Shown: positions 7,926 to 16,649 of the stretch, piece after piece
How the letters are laid out: each line of letters begins with the position of its first letter
Numbering within the stretch: the first letter of the stretch is position 1
Source of the DNA: an uncultured Muribaculum sp.
GTDB lineage: Bacteria; Bacteroidota; Bacteroidia; Bacteroidales; Muribaculaceae
Direction: 5' to 3'
NCBI GenBank assembly: GCA_910578785.1
Contig: CAJTSJ010000008.1
Location: 1 to 64,000 of the forward strand
Length of the DNA stretch: 64,000 nt
The notes under the pieces: model-generated
The model's input: only the letters and a program-made list of their open reading frames with translations
The model's database searches: none
Told to the model about the DNA's origin: nothing
Translations under genes and position numbers: made by a program

Positions 7926-8681
7926 ATGGAAGCAAACGACTATATCTTCGGCATCAGAGCCGTGATTGAAGCTATCGAAGCCGGAAAAGAGATTGATAAG
8001 ATTTTCATAAAAAAAGACCTCAACGGCGAACTGCTAAGCGAACTGATGGGACTTGTGAAAGCCCATTCGATACCGGTGCAGCGTGTGCCGGTGGAACGCA
8101 TCAACCGTATCACACGAAAGAACCACCAAGGTGTTCTTGCAATGCTTTCGGCCGTCACCTACCACAGGCTCGACTATCTGGTGCCGCAGCTGTATGAAGA
8201 AGGAGTGCTTCCGTTCATGGTACTACTCGACGGCATAACCGACGTGCGCAATTTCGGGGCCATAGCCCGTACATGCGAATGTGCCGGAGTCGATGCAATA
8301 GTAATTCCTGAGCGCGGAAGTGTCAGCGTGGGAGGCGACGCCGTCAAGACATCGGCCGGAGCGCTTCTGCACCTCCCCGTGTGCCGCGAACACAACATCA
8401 CGGGAGCGATACGGTTCCTTAAAGATAATGGCTATATGATTGTGGCAGCCTCGGAAAAGGCCGACATCAACTATACCCAGGCCGACTACACAGTGCCGGT
8501 GGCCATAGTGATGGGAGCTGAAGATGTAGGCATCTCGCCTGAAGCGTTGCGGCTGTGCGACACCTTCGTGTCAATACCCCAGTTCGGCAAAATCGGCTCG
8601 CTCAACGTGTCGGTAGCGGCTGGAGTAATCATGTACGAGGTCGTACGGCAACGCCTCAACTCCAACATGGAAGTTATTTAG
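7926..8681 (+). CDS. rlmB: 23S rRNA 2'-O-ribose methyltransferase, RlmB type (SpoU family)
   Basis: 251 residues. The N-terminal substrate-binding domain (about 1-85) starts DYIFGIRAVIEAI. The C-terminal SpoU/TrmH catalytic domain has the three motifs: NFGAIARTCECAGVDAIVIP, PVAIVMGAEDVGISPE, and IPQFGKIGSLNVSVAAGVIMYE. The last two form the trefoil knot that binds S-adenosylmethionine. RlmB methylates G2251 of E. coli 23S rRNA; the exact target here is inferred from length and domain order. The gene ends the plus-strand run and converges on the mlaF-like gene. Confidence 0.9.
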   Translation: MEANDYIFGIRAVIEAIEAGKEIDKIFIKKDLNGELLSELMGLVKAHSIPVQRVPVERINRITRKNHQGVLAMLSAVTYHRLDYLVPQLYEEGVLPFMVLLDGITDVRNFGAIARTCECAGVDAIVIPERGSVSVGGDAVKTSAGALLHLPVCREHNITGAIRFLKDNGYMIVAASEKADINYTQADYTVPVAIVMGAEDVGISPEALRLCDTFVSIPQFGKIGSLNVSVAAGVIMYEVVRQRLNSNMEVI

Positions 8682-8932
8682 AGCCGGTTCCCCGATATTT
8701 GGTCGATGCTTGAGAGGATTTGTTCTCACATCGAAGGAGCTATGCTGTGGCATTGTGACTGAGAGCCGGGGACAAAGACGCCAAGCAACGGCCGGGGCGA
8801 TTGCAATTTCACCCCGGATGACTTGATTTTTGACAATCAGACGACTTAGACCGAGCGCAAAAGCATCATCACAAAGGCGATGACCACCATGTATTTGGCA
8901 GTATAAAGCTCCGCGACCAGCGGCCCTGGCGT
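8682..8932. other. Intergenic region between convergent genes
   Basis: 251 nt with no supported gene. One hairpin is visible: CCGGGG (8792-8797) with CCCCGG (8812-8817), followed by a weak T-rich stretch, possibly ending the rlmB transcript. A plus frame from the ATG at 8707 is peptide-like but has an in-frame TGA. A short minus frame ending at 8848 begins directly after the mlaF stop without a good start. These could be remnants of a small gene. Confidence 0.35.
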
Positions 8933-9736
8933 TTAACTAATATTGGGGAACTGGCCCTTAGACGGATAAGGATGTTCGTTGTGGATGACGTACTCCTTGA
9001 CTTTCTGAAACAAGTCGGTGGCAAAGATAAACTGCGTCAGAGCCTCATTAGTAGCAGTATACACCAAATCTTTGTTGCCGACCCACTCGCGGCGGCCTTT
9101 ACGTATAAACACGATGTTCTCGCCTATGCCGAGCACAGAATTCATGTCATGAGTGTTGATGACGGTGGTCATCTGGTATTCGTGGGTGATGTCGCTTAGA
9201 AGCTCGTCGATAAGAATCGACGTTTTCGGGTCAAGTCCAGAGTTAGGCTCGTCGCAGAACAGATATTTCGGATTCAACGCTATTGCGCGGGCTATTGCCA
9301 CGCGCTTCTGCATACCTCCGGATATTTCACTCGGATACTTCTCGTCGGCACCCTTCAGCCCCACACGCTCCAGACAGAAACGCGCCCTGTCCTTGCGTTC
9401 GGCATCGGTCATACGGGTATACATCATCAGAGGAAACTCGACATTGCCGAGCACCGTCTCCGAGTCAAACAGTGCAGAGCCCTGGAACAGCATACCGATT
9501 TCAGTACGCAGGCTCTGTGTCTCGTCGCGGTCCATCTTCAGCAAGTCGCGTCCGTCATACAGTATTTCACCCTTCTCCGGACGCAAAAGTCCGACAAGCG
9601 ACTTCATCAGCACTGTCTTGCCCGAACCGCTCTGCCCTATTATCAGATTGGTCTTTCCGGTCTCAAACATGCAGGAGACGCCTTTCAGCACCTGCACGCC
9701 GTCAAAAGACTTTTCTACACCTTTAACTTCAATCAT
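8933..9736 (-). CDS. MlaF-like ABC transporter ATP-binding protein
   Basis: 267 residues, the ATPase of an MlaFE (MCE-type) lipid transporter. Walker A is GQSGSGKT, the signature is EISGGMQKRVAIARA and Walker B is YLFCDEPNSGLDP. GM rather than GQ after SGG is typical for the Mla/Ttg2A subfamily. Such systems move phospholipids between the inner and outer membranes. It overlaps the upstream permease gene by 4 nt, so the two are surely co-transcribed. No MCE (MlaD) gene follows, so the periplasmic partner must be encoded elsewhere. Confidence 0.9.
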   Translation of the reverse strand: MIEVKGVEKSFDGVQVLKGVSCMFETGKTNLIIGQSGSGKTVLMKSLVGLLRPEKGEILYDGRDLLKMDRDETQSLRTEIGMLFQGSALFDSETVLGNVEFPLMMYTRMTDAERKDRARFCLERVGLKGADEKYPSEISGGMQKRVAIARAIALNPKYLFCDEPNSGLDPKTSILIDELLSDITHEYQMTTVINTHDMNSVLGIGENIVFIRKGRREWVGNKDLVYTATNEALTQFIFATDLFQKVKEYVIHNEHPYPSKGQFPNIS

Positions 9737-10482
9737 TGCATAAGGAGTTTAGTTAGTACGACATCGAACAGCAGGATGAGTATCGAGCTCGACACCACCG
9801 CCTGTGTGGATGCCTTACCCACATCAAGCGCACCGCCCTTTACATAATAGCCGTAGTACGACGCCACTGAAGTTATTATCACCGAGAATACCAAAGCCTT
9901 GATTATGGTATACCACACGTACCACTCGACAAACATAGTCTGGATGCCGTATATGTAGCGCGACACAGGAATCATGTCGGTGAACGCCGCTATAATCCAG
10001 CCTCCGAACAGACCTGTGGCGATCGAGAATATGACAAGCACGGGGATAAAGAACATGAACGCGAGAATCTTGGGAAGCACCAGGAACTGTGCAGAGTTTA
10101 TACCCATTATTTCCAAAGCGTCAATCTGTTCTGTAACGCGCATAGTACCTATTTCCGAAGCTATGTTGGAGCCGACCTTGCCCGACAGAATCAAACAAAG
10201 CACCGCCGAGCTGAATTCGAGAAGCAAAATGTCGCGGGTGGCCAGACCCGTCGAATAGGCAGGCATAATCGGCGATGTCATGTTCAACTGCATCTGAATA
10301 CAAATAACCGCACCGATAAAAATTGATATCACTATCGTCAGCGGGATGGAGTCAAGACCAAGCTTGCCCACCTCCTGTAGAAATTTACGGCCAAACACCT
10401 TCCACTTCTGGGGAACCGAGAACACACGGCTCATGAATATGCAATATTGGCCAAACGTAGTAAGTGAGGATTCTATTATCAT
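9733..10482 (-). CDS. MlaE-like ABC transporter permease
   Basis: 249 residues with about five to six membrane segments. Family hallmarks are the N-terminal amphipathic part, the SIPLTIVISIFIGAVICIQMQ segment and the EIGTMRVTEQIDALEIMGI loop that contacts the ATPase. It is the membrane subunit of an MCE-type lipid transporter. It is first in a two-gene operon with the MlaF-like ATPase and is divergent from udk, with which it shares a 115-nt promoter region. Confidence 0.9.
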   Translation of the reverse strand: MIIESSLTTFGQYCIFMSRVFSVPQKWKVFGRKFLQEVGKLGLDSIPLTIVISIFIGAVICIQMQLNMTSPIMPAYSTGLATRDILLLEFSSAVLCLILSGKVGSNIASEIGTMRVTEQIDALEIMGINSAQFLVLPKILAFMFFIPVLVIFSIATGLFGGWIIAAFTDMIPVSRYIYGIQTMFVEWYVWYTIIKALVFSVIITSVASYYGYYVKGGALDVGKASTQAVVSSSILILLFDVVLTKLLMQ

Positions 10483-10516
10483 GCTCGTATAACGTCGGAA
10501 TACATCGATATTGTTG

Positions 10517-10524
10517 CAAAGTTA
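10517..10524 (-). promoter_or_regulatory. -7 box for the MlaE/MlaF operon
   Basis: TAACTTTG on the minus strand matches TAnnTTTG and gives a leader of about 25-30 nt before the ATG at 10482. No clear TTG is seen at the -33 distance. Confidence 0.45.
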
Positions 10525-10533
10525 AGTAATTTC

Positions 10534-10565
10534 TTTGGCTTATAATGGATTTTTTCGTTACTTTG
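10534..10565 (+). promoter_or_regulatory. Promoter for udk
   Basis: TTTG at 10534-10537, then 20 nt, then TTACTTTG at 10558-10565, one mismatch from TAnnTTTG. It sits about 30 nt before the udk ATG at 10598. Confidence 0.45.
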
Positions 10566-10597
10566 TATCTCACAAACAACTAAAAATATAGCCAAAA

Positions 10598-11230
10598 ATG
10601 CTTGTAATCGGCATCGCCGGAGGAACCGGTTCCGGCAAAACCACAGTGGTCAACAAGATAATCCAGAGCCTTCCCTCTGGAGAAGTTGCCGTGTTGCCTC
10701 AAGACTCATACTATCGCGACTCAAGCCATATACCCGTGAGCGAACGGTCAAAAATCAACTTCGACGAACCGGCCTCCATCGAGTGGGAACTGCTTGAGCG
10801 CCAGCTTATCGAGCTAAAAGAAGGCAAGACCGTCAAAATGCCGACCTACAGCTATCTCACCTGCACGCGGCAGGCCGAAACCGTCACTGTAGAACCCCGC
10901 GACGTAGTTATCGTCGAGGGCATTCTCATCCTGACCCAACCACGTCTGCGCGACCTGCTCGACATCAAGGTGTTTGTAGACGCAGACGCAGACGAACGCC
11001 TGATACGTGTCATCTCGCGTGACTGCATCGAGCGCGGGCGCACCCCGCAAATGGTCATCGACCGCTATGAAGCAGTGCTTAAGCCCATGCACATGCTCTA
11101 TATCGAGCCTTCAAAAAAGTTTGCTGACCTGATAGTGCCCCAGGGAGGCAACAACCTTGTGGCTATAAAATTGTTGACAGAATATATAGAAAGCCGGATA
11201 CGCCGTCCGGGCATTATTTCAAACTTCTAA
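10598..11230 (+). CDS. udk: Uridine kinase
   Basis: 210 residues, a P-loop nucleoside kinase of the uridine kinase/phosphoribulokinase family. Walker A is GGTGSGKT at residues 8-15, with DSYYRD, FDEPASIEW and the MPTYSYLTCTR substrate loop next. VVIVEGILIL is the Walker B-like strand, and RVISRDCIERGRT is the lid. It phosphorylates uridine and cytidine for pyrimidine salvage in the cytoplasm. lptB follows 13 nt later, so the two probably share a transcript. Confidence 0.93.
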   Translation: MLVIGIAGGTGSGKTTVVNKIIQSLPSGEVAVLPQDSYYRDSSHIPVSERSKINFDEPASIEWELLERQLIELKEGKTVKMPTYSYLTCTRQAETVTVEPRDVVIVEGILILTQPRLRDLLDIKVFVDADADERLIRVISRDCIERGRTPQMVIDRYEAVLKPMHMLYIEPSKKFADLIVPQGGNNLVAIKLLTEYIESRIRRPGIISNF

Positions 11231-11243
11231 ACCATCCCCGAGA

Positions 11244-12143
11244 ATGGCAGAACATTTCGACTATACACCGGAGGAGAAAGCCCCCGACACTTCATTCGAA
11301 CTCTCAGTGGAAGAGGACATCGACACTGGCAAGTCGGCCCCCATCAACAACGACACAGCCAATGTGGCCGATCCGGATGCCGGAAAGACTCTTTATGACG
11401 GCAAAATGGTGCTTCGCACAGAAAATCTCGTCAAAAAATACGGCAAACGAACTGTAGCCAACCACGTGTCCATCAACGTCACACAAGGCGAAATCGTCGG
11501 GTTGCTGGGTCCTAACGGAGCCGGGAAGACCACCACATTTTACATGACCGTCGGGCTTATCACTCCCAACGAAGGCGAGATATTTCTCAACGACCTCAAC
11601 ATCACTAAGTATCCGGTATACAAGCGTGCACAGAACGGCATCGGATACCTCGCACAGGAGCCTTCCGTGTTCCGCAAACTGAGCGTGGAGAACAATATTC
11701 GCGCCGTGCTTGAGATGACCAACACTCCGAAAGAATACCAAAAAGAGAAGCTCGAAAGCCTCATCTCGGAATTCCGTCTGCAAAAAGTACGCAAGAATCT
11801 CGGCGACCAGCTGTCCGGAGGCGAGCGCCGACGCACGGAGATAGCCCGCTGTCTGGCCATCAACCCGAAGTTCATCATGCTCGACGAACCGTTTGCCGGT
11901 GTCGACCCCATAGCCGTGGAAGACATCCAGTATATAGTCTACAAACTGAAAGAGAAGAACATCGGCATTCTGATTACTGACCACAATGCTCCTGAGACGC
12001 TCTCGATTACCGACCGCGCTTACCTTCTGTTTGAAGGTAAAATCCTGTTCCAAGGCACATCTGAGGAACTGGCTGAGAATCCGGTGGTAAGAGAAAAATA
12101 TCTCGGACGCAACTTTACGTTCATCCGAAAAAAGTTTAACTGA
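11244..12143 (+). CDS. lptB: LPS export ABC transporter ATP-binding protein LptB
   Basis: 299 residues. The ATPase core begins near residue 55 (MVLRTENLVKKYG) with Walker A GPNGAGKT, signature LSGGERRRTEIARC and Walker B FIMLDEPFAGVDP. The DEPFAGVDP form and length of the core (about 245 residues) match LptB, which powers lipopolysaccharide transport with LptFG. The first 54 residues are an acidic, low-complexity extension absent from typical LptB. The ATG at 11244 is only 13 nt after udk, which favours the long form; the internal ATG at 11406 would give a standard-length protein. Confidence 0.9.
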   Translation: MAEHFDYTPEEKAPDTSFELSVEEDIDTGKSAPINNDTANVADPDAGKTLYDGKMVLRTENLVKKYGKRTVANHVSINVTQGEIVGLLGPNGAGKTTTFYMTVGLITPNEGEIFLNDLNITKYPVYKRAQNGIGYLAQEPSVFRKLSVENNIRAVLEMTNTPKEYQKEKLESLISEFRLQKVRKNLGDQLSGGERRRTEIARCLAINPKFIMLDEPFAGVDPIAVEDIQYIVYKLKEKNIGILITDHNAPETLSITDRAYLLFEGKILFQGTSEELAENPVVREKYLGRNFTFIRKKFN

Positions 12144-12161
12144 TAAATCCAGTAGGCACAG

Positions 12162-14027
12162 ATGGCTGCAAGCTTCCTGCAAGTTGAGAATCTGACAAAA
12201 AGTTACGGCGACAGGATGCTGTTCCGCGACGTGACTTTCGGTATATACGAAGGCGACAAAGTCGGTATAATCGCCAAAAACGGAACCGGGAAATCAACCC
12301 TCCTTAGCATAATCGCCGGAAAAGAAGCGCCGGATTCGGGCAACATTATCTTCCACAACGGACTCCGTGTGGGATATCTTGAACAGACCCCCTCGTTCGC
12401 ATCCGGCACCACCGTCATGGAAGCATGCCTCGACGGCGACAGCGATATGTGCCATGCCATCTCCATATATGAAGAAGCATTGGCTTCAGGCGACGAAAAA
12501 CGCATCAACGAAGCCGTGCACCTGATGGACAGCACATCGGCCTGGGAATATGAAGACCGCGTGAAGCAAATGCTTTCACAGCTCGACATACACGACATGA
12601 CGGCCCGCATCGACACGATGTCGGGAGGTCAGGCAAAGCGCGTGGCCCTGGCCCGTGTCATTCTCGGAAATCCGGAACTGATAATCCTCGACGAGCCGAC
12701 CAACCACCTCGATATAAAGACCATCGAATGGCTTGAAAATTACCTGACCCGCTCACGCTCCACTTTGCTGATGGTGACCCACGACCGCTATTTCCTTGAC
12801 CGCGTCACAAACCATATCATCGAGCTGGACCGTGAACAGATGTTTGCCTACGACGGCAATTATGAGTACTATCTGCGTAGAAGGCAGGAGCGTATCGAAG
12901 CCATGACGGCAGAACTGGCAAAGGTAAAAAACACTCTCCGCAAGGAACAGGAGTGGATGCGCCGTCAGCCACAGGCACGTGCAGGGAAAGCCAAATACCG
13001 AATCGATGCATTTTACGATCTGAAAAAGCGCTCTCAGGTCAATCTGCGCGAAGACAATGTCGAACTTGACGTAAAGTCGTCATATATAGGTTCAAAGATA
13101 TTCGAAGCAACAGGAATCAACAAGCGTTACGGCGACAAGGTGATTCTTAACGACTTCAGCTACACATTCGCCCGCTACGAGCGTCTTGGCATAATAGGCC
13201 ATAACGGCGTGGGCAAATCCACCTTCATCAAGATGCTCCAAGGCATAGTGCCACAGGATTCCGGCGAATGGAACGTAGGCGAGACCGTAAGGTTCGGATA
13301 TTACAGCCAGGAGGGAATCTCGTTTGACGAAAACAAGCGTGTCATAGACGCCATAACCGAAATAGCGGAAGACATCGTGGTCAACGACGGCGTGCGCTAT
13401 ACACCCATGCAGTTCCTGACCAGATTCCTGTTTACGCCCGCCGACCAGCAGAAATATATCCACACCCTGAGCGGCGGTGAAAAAGCCAGACTGCATCTGG
13501 CCGCCGTGCTTATGCGTTCACCCAACTTCCTGATTCTCGACGAACCGACGAACGACCTTGACATCGTGACTCTCGGACTGCTTGAAGAATACTTGTCGCA
13601 GTTCAAGGGATGCCTTATCGTCATCAGCCACGACCGCTTCTTCCTCGACAGCATCGTCGACCACATATTCGTGCTTGAAGGCGACGGGGAAGTCCGTGAC
13701 TTTCCAGGCAACTACTCCGACTACCGCGCATGGCTCGACGAACGTCAGAAGGAACAGGAACCGACCAAAGAGAGCAAACCCAAGGAAAGCCCGCGGCCCA
13801 AGCGCGAGCGCGACAACAACAAGATGACGTTCAAGGAGCGGCGCGAGTTTGAGGAACTTACTGCCGACATCGACACGCTCAATGCCGAAAAAGCATCGCT
13901 CGACGCGCTGTTCAACAGCGGCGACCAGATTGACGACATCGTGGCCAAGTCGTCGCGCTACGAAGAAATCAAGTCACTCCTTGACGAAAAGGAGATGCGG
14001 TGGCTCGAGCTATCTGAAAAATCCTGA
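12162..14027 (+). CDS. ABC-F family ATPase (Uup-like)
   Basis: 621 residues with two ABC domains in one chain and no membrane segments. The first has AKNGTGKS, MSGGQAKRVALARV and LIILDEPTNHLD. The second has GHNGVGKS, LSGGEKARLHLAAVL and FLILDEPTNDLD. A linker rich in Arg/Lys (about residues 240-300) matches the ABC-F tRNA-interaction linker. The tail (about 535-621) is charged and coiled-coil, as in Uup. Family members act on the ribosome or on DNA structures. It follows lptB by 18 nt and converges on the LysR gene. An antibiotic-resistance role is not indicated. Confidence 0.9.
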   Translation: MAASFLQVENLTKSYGDRMLFRDVTFGIYEGDKVGIIAKNGTGKSTLLSIIAGKEAPDSGNIIFHNGLRVGYLEQTPSFASGTTVMEACLDGDSDMCHAISIYEEALASGDEKRINEAVHLMDSTSAWEYEDRVKQMLSQLDIHDMTARIDTMSGGQAKRVALARVILGNPELIILDEPTNHLDIKTIEWLENYLTRSRSTLLMVTHDRYFLDRVTNHIIELDREQMFAYDGNYEYYLRRRQERIEAMTAELAKVKNTLRKEQEWMRRQPQARAGKAKYRIDAFYDLKKRSQVNLREDNVELDVKSSYIGSKIFEATGINKRYGDKVILNDFSYTFARYERLGIIGHNGVGKSTFIKMLQGIVPQDSGEWNVGETVRFGYYSQEGISFDENKRVIDAITEIAEDIVVNDGVRYTPMQFLTRFLFTPADQQKYIHTLSGGEKARLHLAAVLMRSPNFLILDEPTNDLDIVTLGLLEEYLSQFKGCLIVISHDRFFLDSIVDHIFVLEGDGEVRDFPGNYSDYRAWLDERQKEQEPTKESKPKESPRPKRERDNNKMTFKERREFEELTADIDTLNAEKASLDALFNSGDQIDDIVAKSSRYEEIKSLLDEKEMRWLELSEKS

Positions 14028-14048
14028 CCACACCGACCCGCATCGCCA

Positions 14049-14954
14049 TCACAGCCACGCATTTACCCGTTCCCTGACGGCAACGGAATCGCTGAGCATA
14101 CGTATGAACTCGCGCATCGAGCGCTTTATATACGAGTCATTAAGCGTATGTACACACCCCTCCATCTCATTGCCCGGAACATCCATAGGTATAGCCTTCA
14201 CCCCCCGCTCATTGTGGATAGTGGCTTCGGCCAGCACAGTAGCAAGCCTGTTCTGGCGGATAAGACTCAGCAGTATATTCACTTCGTTAAGCTCCAGACG
14301 TATGCTGAACCGTTCATGATGGTAGTGTTCAAGAATCCTGTCAAACGTGTTTCTGGCCTGAAGGCCTTTGGCCGGCAATGCCAGCTCATAGCGCGACAAT
14401 TCGTCAAGCGTCACCTTCGAATTTTTAGCCAGCGGATGCATATCGCCGACAATGACTGCGATATAATTCTGAAACAGCGGATGCGACACGACGTCCTCGA
14501 CCGGCACATTGGGCTTGAAAGCAAGAGCAAAGTCGACCTCGCGTTTGCGCAGCATCTCCATCAGTTCGGCCATAGGACGATAAAATATGTTTAGCTTAAC
14601 ATTAGGATAAAGTTTCATAAACGACACCAAAGTCTCGGTCAGCATCGGGCCGAACGAATAGGTAACACCTATGTTGAGCGTACCGCACAACACATTTTTT
14701 AAATCGTTTATACGCTCGGCGCACAGTTCCGAATCCTGAATGGTGCGCAACGCATACGGCAACAGTTCCTCCCCGGCTTCGGTCAGAGCCACACTGCGGC
14801 TCGTGCGCAACAGCAACGCAGTGTCAAACTCCTGTTCAAGCTGCTTTATCTGTTGCGAGAGCGTGCTTTGTGTCACACATAGCATCCTGGCGGCTTCGGA
14901 GAAGCTCAGCGTCTCCGCAACTTTTGCGAAATATTTAAGCTGTCGTAATTCCAT
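14049..14954 (-). CDS. LysR-type transcriptional regulator
   Basis: 301 residues from the ATG at 14954; an upstream TTG at 14972 in the same frame is less likely. The N-terminal winged HTH reads MELRQLKYFAKVAETLSFSEAARML followed by VTQSTLSQQIKQLE. The rest (about 90-295) is a two-lobed effector-binding domain with LNIGVTYSFGPMLTETL. A -7 box (TATCTTTG at 14993-15000, minus) supports this start. The gene lies just downstream of the ThrE-type exporter genes on the same strand. Control of those genes is possible but not shown. Confidence 0.92.
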   Translation of the reverse strand: MELRQLKYFAKVAETLSFSEAARMLCVTQSTLSQQIKQLEQEFDTALLLRTSRSVALTEAGEELLPYALRTIQDSELCAERINDLKNVLCGTLNIGVTYSFGPMLTETLVSFMKLYPNVKLNIFYRPMAELMEMLRKREVDFALAFKPNVPVEDVVSHPLFQNYIAVIVGDMHPLAKNSKVTLDELSRYELALPAKGLQARNTFDRILEHYHHERFSIRLELNEVNILLSLIRQNRLATVLAEATIHNERGVKAIPMDVPGNEMEGCVHTLNDSYIKRSMREFIRMLSDSVAVRERVNAWL

Positions 14955-14992
14955 TCGGCACAAAATTAGCAAATTAAGAGGCGATATAAATG

Positions 14993-15000
14993 CAAAGATA
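14993..15000 (-). promoter_or_regulatory. -7 box for the LysR gene
   Basis: TATCTTTG on the minus strand, matching TAnnTTTG, about 40 nt before the ATG at 14954. It overlaps the end of the ThrE-type exporter gene, so the regulator has its own promoter. Confidence 0.5.
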
Positions 15001-15004
15001 ACGA

Positions 15005-15490
15005 TTAATTCTTTTGACGCGTGGCCTGAAATGATATTTTAGGAAGAAGAAACATCGGCAACGTGGCTCCGACCACCATGCCCAGCAATATGAAGAAGCA
15101 TGTCAGCCCATTGTCGGCAAAGAGGTAAAAATAGTGTAGAAACGAACTCTCCGTACCGTGATACAGGCACATGACCAAAGCACCGAATGCCTTATAAGCA
15201 TAAATTCCCGGAATCATGGGCAACAACGACGGATACAGATAAGTCTCCGCCGGAATTCTTGACTTCGGAGAGACAAGTACGGCCAGTATGCCTATGAGCA
15301 ACGCCGCCAACGTCGAAGCAGGCACTATGTGCCATCCGGCAAACCCCATCAGAAGAAAGCGCACCGAATGTCCTACCGCAGCCACGACCGCACAATACAG
15401 ATAAGCTCTGCGAGGAGGATTGCTGATAGCTGAAAATCCGATAGCGGCAATCGCCGCGAATAATCCATCCTGAAAAAAATCCAATAACAT
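15005..15490 (-). CDS. Threonine/serine exporter, C-terminal-type subunit (DUF3815 / ThrE_2)
   Basis: 161 residues, four to five hydrophobic segments. It corresponds to the C-terminal membrane half of ThrE (PNPPRRAYLYCAVVAAVGHSVRFLL, PSLLPMIPGIYAYKA). ThrE proteins export threonine and serine; in Bacteroidetes the two halves are separate genes. The stop is followed at once by the LysR promoter. The partner subunit lies 12 nt upstream. Confidence 0.85.
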   Translation of the reverse strand: MLLDFFQDGLFAAIAAIGFSAISNPPRRAYLYCAVVAAVGHSVRFLLMGFAGWHIVPASTLAALLIGILAVLVSPKSRIPAETYLYPSLLPMIPGIYAYKAFGALVMCLYHGTESSFLHYFYLFADNGLTCFFILLGMVVGATLPMFLLPKISFQATRQKN

Positions 15491-15502
15491 GACCCTAAGT
15501 AT

Positions 15503-16282
15503 TTAAAACATTCCGAGATTCATCAACATCATTCCGGCACACAATCCGGCCGACAGGCAACACGACAGCACCACGGCGTTCATCATTCTGCCAAACGAAC
15601 AGAGGTAGTGACGGTCTATCATGTCGCAGAACGAATTGATGAATGGTATGCCTGGAATCAGATACAGCACGCTCGTCCCGACTGCAATCTCAGGCGTGGC
15701 GCCAAGCGAGAACAACGCATCTGACGAAGCCAATACAGCCGACACAAAAGAACAGACCACTGCAGTCAGCCGAAAATCGACATGTCTCTCCATAAGCATC
15801 TGCTTTACAAGAAATCCGGCAAACGTGGCCACGAACACTATCACCATCGCCACCATGTCGCCGCCAAACAGACGGCAGAACGATGCATTGGCCAGCGACA
15901 CAAGCACAAGCAACAGCCACGGATTGGCGCCCGGTGTACGGACTATCCTGGACAGGGCCCTTGATGCATGGCAGAAATCAAGATGTCTGTCGGCCATCTG
16001 CCAGCTTAACTTACTCAACAAGGCTATTTTGGCAAAACTGATCGGCAAATCGCGGATAGCCACCACAGATGTCACAGTATTGTCATGCCCGGTGACGGTC
16101 AGATGGATATGCCGTGGCAATATGCTGAACGAAGCCTCCATATCCTGCGACCGGGCTATGCGGTGCATGTTCTTCTCCATTCTTATGCACGTGGCACCGC
16201 TACCGAACAGCTGCACGGCATACTCCGACAGGAAGTCGCTGACTTCCTTGACGGTCGGCCTACAAATCGTCGAATTCGTCAT
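15503..16282 (-). CDS. Threonine/serine exporter, N-terminal-type subunit (DUF1212 / ThrE)
   Basis: 259 residues. The soluble N-terminal part (about 1-110) has the DUF1212 sequence FLSEYAVQLFGSGATCIRMEKNMHRIA. About five membrane segments follow (AVGTSVLYLIPGIPFINSFCDMIDR is the conserved loop). With the downstream DUF3815 gene it would form a complete ThrE exporter. Its start overlaps by 23 nt the small membrane-protein gene upstream, which suggests translational coupling. Substrate preference is inferred from the family only. Confidence 0.87.
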   Translation of the reverse strand: MTNSTICRPTVKEVSDFLSEYAVQLFGSGATCIRMEKNMHRIARSQDMEASFSILPRHIHLTVTGHDNTVTSVVAIRDLPISFAKIALLSKLSWQMADRHLDFCHASRALSRIVRTPGANPWLLLVLVSLANASFCRLFGGDMVAMVIVFVATFAGFLVKQMLMERHVDFRLTAVVCSFVSAVLASSDALFSLGATPEIAVGTSVLYLIPGIPFINSFCDMIDRHYLCSFGRMMNAVVLSCCLSAGLCAGMMLMNLGMF

Positions 16283-16469
16283 AGTCGTAGTCTCCCTTTA
16301 TCATCCTGTCGCCTGGTATGTAAATTTCCTCCCATTCCTGTCCTACGCTGAAGAGTTTAGTATGCGCGGCTACGTGGCGGGTACGCCTGATTGAGCCATA
16401 AATCCTACAGGCGAAAACAAGCACGATGATTGCAACAATGCAGCTCCAAGTAATCAATGGTACGTTCAT
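16260..16469 (-). CDS. Small membrane protein of unknown function
   Basis: 69 residues: one N-terminal membrane helix (about 3-25, PLITWSCIVAIIVLVFACRIY), a basic stretch, then an acidic tail ending DYDYDEFDDL. I do not recognise a family. Evidence that it is real: it overlaps the ThrE-type gene by 23 nt in the same direction, fills the space upstream of that gene, and has membrane-protein topology. It may assist the exporter or only share its transcript. Confidence 0.55.
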   Translation of the reverse strand: MNVPLITWSCIVAIIVLVFACRIYGSIRRTRHVAAHTKLFSVGQEWEEIYIPGDRMIKGDYDYDEFDDL

Positions 16470-16596
16470 AATTCTGAATTTTTAAAATTTCATGCAAAAG
16501 AACAAATCGTCCTCCAATTTGATGCCCGCCATCAATTATATTATTCGATTGCAGCTATCGGCAAGACAGAAACACACATCAGGCCACAAACAAAAA

Positions 16597-16623
16597 GAGT
16601 CCGGGCACAGATTGCCCGGACTC
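16597..16623 (-). terminator. Intrinsic terminator after the GH31 gene
   Basis: GAGTCCGGGCA (16597-16607) pairs with TGCCCGGACTC (16613-16623) around a 5-nt loop. On the minus strand it is followed by a T-rich run (complement of 16591-16596). It lies 27 nt past the GH31 stop. The rest of the 180-nt gap (16470-16649) shows nothing else clear. Confidence 0.75.
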
Positions 16624-16649
16624 CAAATTGATTAATGATTTATCAGTAA

